From a virus, in the IMG/VR virus record IMGVR_UViG_3300007513_000193, positions 1 through 24,874 of that record: a stretch of 24,874 bases of DNA, one strand, 5' to 3'. The notes under the pieces were generated by a model. It did no database searches and was not told the origin of the DNA. It saw only the letters and a list, made by a program, of their open reading frames with translations. The first letter of the stretch is position 1; each line of letters begins with the position of its first letter. The position numbers were made by a program, and so were the translations under genes. Positions 17,666-24,874 of this stretch are shown one piece after another.

Positions 17666-20600
17666 ATGCCATATGATGTAAAAAATTACAAGGGTGCTTC
17701 AATAGCAAGTGTACTAGAAGGTACAGTTAACACCCAGACCCCTTTAAAATTAGTAGGGCAAAACTATAAAAATTATGGACAACTTATTGCAGAAAATTTT
17801 GTTCATATAGTAGAAAATTTTTCTAGAGATATTGCACCTACTAATCCTATTGTTGGCCAACTTTGGTATAAACCATCGGATGGTCACATATACATGTTAG
17901 ACCAAGATGCTAACAACAAAACCAAATGGAAGTCAATGGCTACATTGGATATTAGGCCAACAGATCCTGTTGATGATGCAAGTGGATATACACCTCGAGA
18001 AGGTGATTTTTGGTTTGATAGTGCGGCTGATAAAGGTATATTAAACATTCGATATAAAAACGACGAAACAGGTGTTTTACAATGGGGTCAACTTAGTGTA
18101 CCTGTTGCCGCAGATGCAACATTGCTTTTTCAAAATGTTTATGATGATTCTGCCGCAGGACAAACAACTACACCTCCTGTATCTCATGCATGTATTAAAT
18201 TTGTTGTTGATAGTAAGGTTATTGGTATATATTCTACCGGTGAAAAAGAATGGTCACCTTTAGGAAAATTAGATGGCACACCTTTACAGATTCAAAGTGG
18301 TGGATCTTCTGTAACATATGATGTTGAATCTCATCCTGATGGGTCTGCATTACATACATCATTTCCGTTTGTAAATGCAGGATTAACATTATCTGGTGCG
18401 TATGATCCAGATCTTCAAACAGGATCTACCGAAGGAAGAGAATATCAAGTTAAATTTCCTGCTCCAGGAGCAGGCGGTACTATGGCGGAAGGTTATCCTG
18501 TTATTAATAAGTCATTGCAGTCAATTGAATCAATTGTTATAACCAATCAAGGTAGTGGTTATACTGCATCTACCGTTAGTACATGGAATACAAATGGTGC
18601 AAGTGCTTTTGATCAAATACCCGCAGGACAAGGACCTTCAGGAACAGCACCAGCCCTTACTGCTGTATTAGGAACAGCAGGAACAGAATTTGAAGATAAA
18701 ATTATATCTGTTACAATAGGTAATGATACAAATGGAAAAGCAGGCGGTAATGGATATTTTACACCTCCTATTAAACCTGCTTTATCAGGTAATATTCGTA
18801 TAGGAAGAAATGCAACTGATTTTGCAGATTTTAGTAATCTTCAAGCAGGATTTGGTAGAAAAATTACAGCAATTAGCATATTAAATGCTGGTACAGGTTA
18901 TACTAATGGTACTATAATTATTCAGGCTCCTACTGGAGAAGCAGGCACCACAGCAACCGCTTCCATTACAACAGATGCTGGTGTAATTACTGCCGTTACA
19001 ATAGCTAATCAAGGTGATGGTTATACATATGCTCCTTCTACTACAAATGGAGGAATAACATTTACAGGTACAGCAGGTGCAGGAAATGGCGATGCTGTAT
19101 TAATGGCTGTATTAGGAGATGATAGATTATTATTAGATAGTAATGCTATTAGTGGTGATAAAATACATGGTGGAAATATATCTAGTTTTGAATCAGGAGC
19201 TATTAGTGATCTTACTGATTGGCACAGAAACGATCCAGGTATTGCAGGGTTAACAACAAGAGATGGATATGGTACAGACGAAGGATTAGCCTCAGATACT
19301 GCAACGGTTCATGATAACGATAAAACTGCATGGTCTAGTTATACATATGGTGGATCAGCAGGTGCATGGACATTAGCAATGACAGATGCAGTTGATGCCC
19401 AACAACGAAGACGAGTAGGATATGTTAATGTTGCATATGAACGAGAACAAACATTAGGTACTTCATCCGGAGCAGTAACAGCCGATGGTGGATTAAGAGT
19501 AGATGGCGGAGCCCACATAGGCAAAAATTTACATGTTAATGGTAGTGTGTCTGTAACAGGATCTTTATATACCGGTGGTAATATTAATAATATAGAAGTA
19601 AACAATTTAACTATTGAAGATAATTTAATAGAACTTAATAAAAGTCAAACAGATTTGGCTTCATCTAACGCAGGATCGGCGCCATTAACAGGTATTTCGG
19701 GTTTATATATAGATAGAGGATTGCTTGCAAATAATCAAGTACCATTTTCTACACTATTATGGGATGATTCAGATTTTGCATTATCCGGTACAACACCAAC
19801 AGGTGGGGGACCTATTAATAAACAAGAAGACTTTTTTAAGTTAGGTACATTTACTGGTAAAACTGAAGGTGATTTAGATAATGAAGAAGCCGCAGGCGAT
19901 GATCCAGAAGATGGATCCTTAAATCAAGATACAATTTCCGGATTTAAGTTAGCAAGTTTAGATGCATTGATGTATACTGCTCAAGCAGGTGTTAAATGTG
20001 ATATAATAAGTGATAGTCAAGGACACGAAGCAGTACCTACTGATAGAGATGTTGGAGGATTTATTGCAAGATACAACGGATGGCCTCAAGATAGTGCGGC
20101 CGCGGCGTACCCAAATACATTAGCAGATGCCGATACTGAATATAATGATGCTGGTGGTTATCCAGGTAAAGATCTTATTTTAGTTGATAGTGACGAAAGA
20201 ATTGTTAGAGGTGAGTTTCATTTTTATAGAGATGCATATCCATGTGATGGGTCAGATTCATTAGTGAATGCAGGAGTTAGCATCGGTGAAGGAGGAGCAT
20301 CATCTACTAAGGTAAGTGGTTCTAGTGGTGACAATTTATTTGTTATTAGAGATGGAGCAGTAACTACCCAAACTGATTCACCAGGAACATTTATGAGAGG
20401 ATCGGGAGGACCTGGTGCTAGATGGAATACACAGGGAGCTACCGCAATAGATTTAGATGCAACAAGTCCAGATATTACATCTGCAACTTGGGCAGGAGTA
20501 GATATAACAAACAGTTTTCTAGAAGATCCGATATGGTTTGTTGATAATGGCGAAGGCCAGGTGTGTGCATTACGAGAAGGTAGAGCAATAGGATGGAATA

Positions 20601-22465
20601 GACCAAGAATCCATGTGCATGATACAGATACCGATTATGGAACAGGAGCATTTGTAATACCTACAGTAGGAGCAGATGGTACTATAGCAGGTGTTGAAGT
20701 AATGACTAAAGGAAAACATTACTCAGAACAAGGCCCTGTAGGTATAGTAGGCGAGGCAAGAGATTCAACTACTGCAAATGCCAGTTTAGGACAAAATGCT
20801 GTAATTGCAGTACAATATTCTTCAGGTACTGTAAGTGGTGCATCGGCTTCTCAAGCAGGTAATAATTATAGAACTCCTAAACCTTTTAAAGAAGTAAATT
20901 CAACTAAGTTTAATGGTGTATTGTGTTCGGATCCATCCCAGGCAGTTTCAACTCCTAGTCCAATGATAGACGGACCGCATGTGGATGATAGTTCTCAAAA
21001 ATTTGTAGGATTATATCCTATAATGGATGGTCATAATGATGGAGCATTTGACAAGACAAAACCATTTGACGGATCAGGTATGACAATTGGTACTCATAAT
21101 TTACATTATGTTGATGGATTTATTAAAAATATAAGAGTTGAAAATCATTGGAATATTGAAGAATGCTTAACTATTTTAAATAGAGCAACTCATTCGTCAG
21201 GCACAGATGCAAAAGCAAAAACTAATCTTGGGGCAATAGCAACTCATAAAGGCAAAGCAGAAACTTCTGTATATGCATTAGGCGGACCTGATGATGCAGG
21301 CGGAACAGGTAGAGTTTATATCTGTGCTGAATCACAAGGCGATTCAGCACCAGCAGAAGTTGTTGTCGAAACACTTGCTAAAGGCGATTCTATAGGTAGA
21401 ATTCACGTTAAGGCCGAAACAGATGGTAATCATACTGCTGGGGTTCAAGAGAGTAAAGTTTATATAGAAGCCAAAGGGAGTAATACAGCCTCAGGTTCAA
21501 CTCTTTTTCCATACGGACAGCGAACATTGTGGGATGGGTCGGCCGCAGGTAATATAGAAATTGAAACTAAAGCCGATGACGGAAACGAAGTTCATCTTCA
21601 AGCAACAGATATGGTGGTTATTGAAGCCCCTGATAATATAGGTAGAACATCGGCTACACCAGCTGGAACTGTTGGAACAATGGCTGATTGGTTAACTAGA
21701 TTTGAAGTAGATGCAAAAGATACAAGATTAAATGGTCATATACACTTAGGTGATGGAACTTTAGTTGACCCTGGTACAACTGATTTATGGGACAGACATG
21801 TATTTTTTAATTCATTTATCGGTTCTCATGTAATGCCAGCAACAGATAGTGATGATGTCAGTGCGGCACTTGATGGTCAAGGTTGGGATTTAGGTGCAAC
21901 AAATGCTGAAACAAGTATTTCTCAACATCATGCTGGATTAACAGCAACTGGTGCTACCGATAAACGTTGGCGTACACTTTATGTAAGAAATATTAGTGCC
22001 GGATCTAATGCATCAACTGGATTAATAGATGGCGATTGGTCCTTAACTGCTGGGTCAACTTTCCAAGCAACATATACCGCTGACTTAGCAGAACGTTATG
22101 AAGCAGATGATAATTTAGAACCAGGTACAGTAGTTGCTATGGCTGGTACTGCTGAAGTAACGGCAACTACCTCAGAAAATGATGAAGATGTATTTGGAGT
22201 AGTATCAACAGAACCTGCCTTTATAATGAATGGAAGAGCAGGTACAAACGAAACGCATCCATTAATAGCAATGACCGGGCGGTGTCCATGTAAGGTTGTT
22301 GGAAAAATAAGTAAAGGTGATAGATTAGTGTCATCCTCAACACCGGGCAGAGCTAGAAAAGCAGACTTGACAAATGATTCAGTATTTGCTATAATAGGTA
22401 GAGCGATCGAGGCACACGACTCTGACGGAGAAGGCACAATAGAAATCGCCGTTACTAGAAACTAA
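17666..22465 (+). CDS. Tail-fibre-like structural protein, 1,599 residues
   Basis: Large mosaic fibre-type protein. Residues about 10-92 (LEGTVNTQTPLKLVGQNYKN, YGQLIAENFVHIVENF, NPIVGQLWYKPSDG) match an N-terminal module common in phage fibres and probably anchors it to the particle. GxGY modules follow at about 289, 409 and 449. Residues about 604-659 (LRVDGGAHIGKNLHVNGSVS, then NLTIEDNLIELNK) form the regular short-strand pattern of trimeric fibre shafts. The C-terminus (about 1434-1599) contains RWRTLYVRNISAG, TYTADLAERYEADDNLEPGT and VFGVVSTEPAFIMN, a terminal module typical of phage fibre proteins, perhaps related to intramolecular chaperone ends, although no S74-type Ser-Asp pair stands out. 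The start at 17666 follows the previous stop by 12 bases with a modest AAGG site. It probably contributes to host recognition; receptor unknown. Confidence 0.8.
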   Translation: MPYDVKNYKGASIASVLEGTVNTQTPLKLVGQNYKNYGQLIAENFVHIVENFSRDIAPTNPIVGQLWYKPSDGHIYMLDQDANNKTKWKSMATLDIRPTDPVDDASGYTPREGDFWFDSAADKGILNIRYKNDETGVLQWGQLSVPVAADATLLFQNVYDDSAAGQTTTPPVSHACIKFVVDSKVIGIYSTGEKEWSPLGKLDGTPLQIQSGGSSVTYDVESHPDGSALHTSFPFVNAGLTLSGAYDPDLQTGSTEGREYQVKFPAPGAGGTMAEGYPVINKSLQSIESIVITNQGSGYTASTVSTWNTNGASAFDQIPAGQGPSGTAPALTAVLGTAGTEFEDKIISVTIGNDTNGKAGGNGYFTPPIKPALSGNIRIGRNATDFADFSNLQAGFGRKITAISILNAGTGYTNGTIIIQAPTGEAGTTATASITTDAGVITAVTIANQGDGYTYAPSTTNGGITFTGTAGAGNGDAVLMAVLGDDRLLLDSNAISGDKIHGGNISSFESGAISDLTDWHRNDPGIAGLTTRDGYGTDEGLASDTATVHDNDKTAWSSYTYGGSAGAWTLAMTDAVDAQQRRRVGYVNVAYEREQTLGTSSGAVTADGGLRVDGGAHIGKNLHVNGSVSVTGSLYTGGNINNIEVNNLTIEDNLIELNKSQTDLASSNAGSAPLTGISGLYIDRGLLANNQVPFSTLLWDDSDFALSGTTPTGGGPINKQEDFFKLGTFTGKTEGDLDNEEAAGDDPEDGSLNQDTISGFKLASLDALMYTAQAGVKCDIISDSQGHEAVPTDRDVGGFIARYNGWPQDSAAAAYPNTLADADTEYNDAGGYPGKDLILVDSDERIVRGEFHFYRDAYPCDGSDSLVNAGVSIGEGGASSTKVSGSSGDNLFVIRDGAVTTQTDSPGTFMRGSGGPGARWNTQGATAIDLDATSPDITSATWAGVDITNSFLEDPIWFVDNGEGQVCALREGRAIGWNRPRIHVHDTDTDYGTGAFVIPTVGADGTIAGVEVMTKGKHYSEQGPVGIVGEARDSTTANASLGQNAVIAVQYSSGTVSGASASQAGNNYRTPKPFKEVNSTKFNGVLCSDPSQAVSTPSPMIDGPHVDDSSQKFVGLYPIMDGHNDGAFDKTKPFDGSGMTIGTHNLHYVDGFIKNIRVENHWNIEECLTILNRATHSSGTDAKAKTNLGAIATHKGKAETSVYALGGPDDAGGTGRVYICAESQGDSAPAEVVVETLAKGDSIGRIHVKAETDGNHTAGVQESKVYIEAKGSNTASGSTLFPYGQRTLWDGSAAGNIEIETKADDGNEVHLQATDMVVIEAPDNIGRTSATPAGTVGTMADWLTRFEVDAKDTRLNGHIHLGDGTLVDPGTTDLWDRHVFFNSFIGSHVMPATDSDDVSAALDGQGWDLGATNAETSISQHHAGLTATGATDKRWRTLYVRNISAGSNASTGLIDGDWSLTAGSTFQATYTADLAERYEADDNLEPGTVVAMAGTAEVTATTSENDEDVFGVVSTEPAFIMNGRAGTNETHPLIAMTGRCPCKVVGKISKGDRLVSSSTPGRARKADLTNDSVFAIIGRAIEAHDSDGEGTIEIAVTRN
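21965..22462 (+). other. C-terminal ADLAERYEAD/PGTVV module of the fibre-like protein
   Basis: Residues 1434-1599 carry ADLAERYEADDNLEPGTVVA, VFGVVSTEPAFIMN, HPLIAMTGRCPCKVVGKISK, GDRLVSSSTPGRARK and a final EGTIEIAVTRN strand. This arrangement recurs at the C-termini of many phage fibre and appendage proteins. Some related ends are autoproteolytic chaperones; whether this one is cleaved cannot be told from sequence. Confidence 0.6.
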
Positions 22466-22477
22466 TTAGGAAACTAG

Positions 22478-24574
22478 ATGGCCGAATATCAAGATAGGAC
22501 CGGTTACAATGTAGGTATTGTTGGCGGATCAGGTGGATCTGAACCAGCTGATACTATCGAAGCACAATGGATAAGAAAACTAGAAAGAGATTTGTGGATT
22601 AGGTTTTGGGGTCCGGGTCCTATTTGTACGGATTGGGACGACAAAAATGAATACGAACGGAGTTGTGGTTGGAATCAATCAGCTAGTTATGATGCAGGCA
22701 CATCTGGTTCCGGAACATCATCTGCAGGTATGGGTGATATGTCTGGAAATCCCTATTCTCATGTTTCTGCTGGAGGAGTTGGGTCAATTCCGGTATCTAC
22801 TTCTGATCCAAGAGATGCTTATGGATATGGAAAATTTACAGTATTACCTAATATAACTAATGCTTCTAAAGCAAATCCATGCAGAGTTACATGTGTAGGT
22901 CATGGCTTATTAGATGAAGCACACGAAGGTAGTACTTTATCTGCTCCTAATTATATACAAATAGTACGTGTCCCTTCGACTAGTATGTATCAATTAAATG
23001 AACAATATTTTTATGCAAAAGTTATTGACGCCGATACATTAGACTTATATGATAATGAAGCAATGACAGTTCCCCATGATTCTAGTTCTTACCAAGTATG
23101 GGCAGGATCAGAAGGACATATTAATTTTGTTATAGATTTTGTTGCAGGAACAGGTGATACAGGTAATTACGAACGAACAACTACTATTGCTAGAGATCAA
23201 TATGTAGCAATACAACAAAGAATAAATGCCGCAATAAAACGTACAGGGCAATCTACTTTTGCTACAGGGAACAGTAAAAAAACACTTGATCTTGCTACAG
23301 AACATGGAGCAATGAGAAAGTCTGACGGTTCTCCGACAACAGATATATTAGAAGATATGGGCCGAGTCCGGGACGATCATGTAAATGCAATGTCGGATGA
23401 AATAGAACGGATAGGAGGAGCCGGTTCAACACCTCCTAATACATCTTCATTAGGTGGTTATAATTTTCATAAATTACATGTAGACGGAATTTATGCTCCT
23501 TATTCAGTGAACAATAAAGACACTGATGTATATAGTGAAAATATAGATCAAGCAAGTGGATCGTTTAGCAATAATTGGGGTTCAGATAATTGGGATTCCG
23601 CTGGCGTTTGGTCTGGCGGTAGCCATAATATACCGTGGAGTGATAGTGGAGGAACTGAATATGGAAATGATAGACCATTTCTAGAAGCTCGAATGACATT
23701 TTTAGATTGGAACCATATGCGATACTGGTTTAATCAAGGAGGTTGTTGTGCATTTCATCCAGATTATACTGGATCTGGAAGTTATGGTAGTTGGATGTGG
23801 CAAAATTTAGCAAAAGCAAATAATCCAGGTCCGGCCGCCGCAAAGGTTTTTATCGGCCAATTTAATCCTTATCATGAAAATGCCGCACTTATAAGTACTG
23901 GTCAAATTACTTTTCGTAATGGAGGATCTGGTAATGGATGGACAGTTACTGGAGATTGTCCTAGGGTGCATGGATTAGGAGATAAATCCAATGCATATTT
24001 TACTGCCAGCGGAGGTGCTACATCGAACGGAACAACAATAACAGTAAGTTCGTCCGCGAATATGGCCCAAAATGATATATTACATATAGGTCCTTGGTTA
24101 GGCGAAATAGAAACTATAACAGACGCTACAACGGTCGAGCTTTATCGAAAGATGCGAAAAATTAATGGAACAGAATATGATCCTGATCCTACTAACGGCG
24201 ATGGGCCGTTAACTAATTTAGACATAGCATGTAGTAAATGGTATCGAGCATGTCAATACGACGGAAATGCAGGGTTATACGGTGATAATAATCCTTTTCC
24301 TAATAATGAAAGCATTAGTGGCGATCCATATATTCATTTTGATTGGAGATTTGTTAAAGATCATACCCAATCAAACAAACCATGTATTTTTTATAGAATG
24401 ATGTATGATAATGCATCGGTCCATGCTACAGTTCATGGTACTGGTACAATGCGAATGGGTAGCAGATGGGCCGATACTGTAGGATATTTTTATCCTGAGC
24501 AAGGAGCTAACCCAACAGTGACTAAGGATAATGCATCAACTGCTGAAGGCCATGACGGTTTTAATAGAATTTAA
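22478..24574 (+). CDS. Unassigned structural-type protein, 698 residues, Cys-rich
   Basis: I do not recognise the family. The N-terminus (GYNVGIVGGSGGSEPADTIE, then WIRKLERDLWIRFWGPGPIC) leads into a Gly/Ser-rich linker (about 71-103). Residues about 122-213 (NPCRVTCVGHGLL, IQIVRVPSTSMYQLNEQYFY, KVIDADTLDLYDNEA) resemble the FCCH-like beta modules (GHGL...N...Y.V...DA.T..LYD) found in phage tail proteins. Residues about 508-561 (GTTITVSSSANMAQNDILHI, IETITDATTVELYRKM) look like another short beta module. Ten cysteines, including a GGCC motif and Cys50/Cys63, make it far richer in Cys than its neighbours. It is co-directional with the fibre gene, 12 bases downstream, with AGGAAA at 22468-22473. 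It is probably a fibre or baseplate decoration; confident as a gene, weak as to role. Confidence 0.6.
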   Translation: MAEYQDRTGYNVGIVGGSGGSEPADTIEAQWIRKLERDLWIRFWGPGPICTDWDDKNEYERSCGWNQSASYDAGTSGSGTSSAGMGDMSGNPYSHVSAGGVGSIPVSTSDPRDAYGYGKFTVLPNITNASKANPCRVTCVGHGLLDEAHEGSTLSAPNYIQIVRVPSTSMYQLNEQYFYAKVIDADTLDLYDNEAMTVPHDSSSYQVWAGSEGHINFVIDFVAGTGDTGNYERTTTIARDQYVAIQQRINAAIKRTGQSTFATGNSKKTLDLATEHGAMRKSDGSPTTDILEDMGRVRDDHVNAMSDEIERIGGAGSTPPNTSSLGGYNFHKLHVDGIYAPYSVNNKDTDVYSENIDQASGSFSNNWGSDNWDSAGVWSGGSHNIPWSDSGGTEYGNDRPFLEARMTFLDWNHMRYWFNQGGCCAFHPDYTGSGSYGSWMWQNLAKANNPGPAAAKVFIGQFNPYHENAALISTGQITFRNGGSGNGWTVTGDCPRVHGLGDKSNAYFTASGGATSNGTTITVSSSANMAQNDILHIGPWLGEIETITDATTVELYRKMRKINGTEYDPDPTNGDGPLTNLDIACSKWYRACQYDGNAGLYGDNNPFPNNESISGDPYIHFDWRFVKDHTQSNKPCIFYRMMYDNASVHATVHGTGTMRMGSRWADTVGYFYPEQGANPTVTKDNASTAEGHDGFNRI

Positions 24575-24587
24575 TTAAAAGGAGAAA

Positions 24588-24874
24588 ATGGATAGTAAAT
24601 TAGAAAAAGCATTAGACTTTTCAAACTTTAGACAAACCCTTTACAACCAACAACAAACATTATTTTCAAAAGTAGAAGACCTAAAACTTCTAACTTATAG
24701 AGATAGACTTATTAAAACAACAGAACAACTTATTGCATTAACTAAAACTATGATAGATTTAGAGTATGCAGAATTTGTTGTAGATGATGTTAATGGAAAT
24801 CCTGTTAAAATAGACGATCCAAAAGACTTTTTAGAAAATATTGTTTACACATATGCAAATGCAAAAAATGAACA
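24588..24874 (+). CDS. 5' part of a conserved-looking phage protein, cut by the window edge
   Basis: Ninety-five codons plus two bases are visible and open at the right end. A strong AAGGAG ribosome site lies three bases before the ATG, 13 bases after the stop of the 698-residue gene. The sequence begins MDSKLEKALDFSNFRQTLYN and continues with an amphipathic helical segment (KVEDLKLLTYRDRLIK, TTEQLIALTKTMIDL), then a beta hairpin VVDDVNGNPVKIDD and DFLENIVYTYANA. This order (A..F.NFRQTL, a helix, then V.VDD.NGNP..I.D...F...I...Y..A) resembles a short conserved protein I recall near structural genes of marine T4-like phages, function unknown. It is probably soluble and helical. Confidence 0.65.
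   Translation, partial: MDSKLEKALDFSNFRQTLYNQQQTLFSKVEDLKLLTYRDRLIKTTEQLIALTKTMIDLEYAEFVVDDVNGNPVKIDDPKDFLENIVYTYANAKNE

Noticed and set aside
19339-19605. Leftward 88-residue frame inside the fibre-like gene
   Set aside because: Shadow of the coding strand; composition reflects the reverse complement of Gly/Ala/Thr codons.
22096-22437. Leftward 113-residue frame opposite the C-terminus of the fibre-like protein
   Set aside because: It is antisense to a conserved-looking domain and has no promoter, ribosome site or recognisable motif.
1-24874. tRNA genes, integrase, attachment sites, defence or anti-defence cassettes
   Set aside because: No cloverleaf-like segment was seen, and gaps between genes are 1 to 22 bases except for the 135-base divergent region, which leaves no room for such elements; no matching protein motifs were found.

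Overview
The window is part of a strictly lytic-looking, T4-like myovirus genome. It is AT-rich (about one third G+C by eye), and the gene set and domain types match T4-like phages of open-ocean bacteria such as SAR11/Pelagibacter or high-light Prochlorococcus. The host cannot be decided from this sequence. There is no integrase, attachment site, transposase, tRNA, rRNA or CRISPR array, and coding density is close to 100 percent.

Layout. Positions 1-720 hold a leftward operon: an unrecognised 189-residue protein, then a 48-residue zinc-ribbon protein whose start lies one base after the preceding stop. A third leftward gene probably begins at the very edge of the window. A divergent intergenic region (721-855) separates this operon from everything else. 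It carries a near-perfect sigma-70 promoter firing left and a T4-late-like TATA octamer facing right. From 856 to the right end all genes run rightward with gaps of 3 to 22 bases: gp25 (baseplate wedge), gp6 (baseplate wedge, about twice the size of T4 gp6), a 4,065-residue structural giant, a 209-residue structural protein preceded by an exact TATAAATA late-promoter octamer, a 1,599-residue fibre-like protein, a 698-residue unassigned structural protein, and the start of another gene cut by the right edge.

How the genes fit together. The rightward block reads as a late-expressed baseplate and host-contact cassette. gp25 and gp6 form the conserved wedge. The giant occupies the place where T4 has gp7 and gp8, and alternates conserved baseplate-like blocks with exchangeable beta-rich inserts: two cupredoxin-like domains, a carbohydrate-binding-like motif, a five-unit beta-propeller-type repeat and GxGY modules. 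The 1,599- and 698-residue proteins are probably surface-exposed fibre or decoration components.

The strongest signal not explained by gene content is at nucleotide level. The pentamer GCWGC (GCAGC or GCTGC) was not found anywhere in the 24.9 kb, whereas GCSGC was counted 34 times, every time at an Ala-Ala codon junction. All 34 Ala-Ala junctions thus use the otherwise minor codons GCC or GCG first. This looks like selection against one palindromic recognition sequence, such as a host restriction site, and it produces two NotI octamers in an AT-rich genome.
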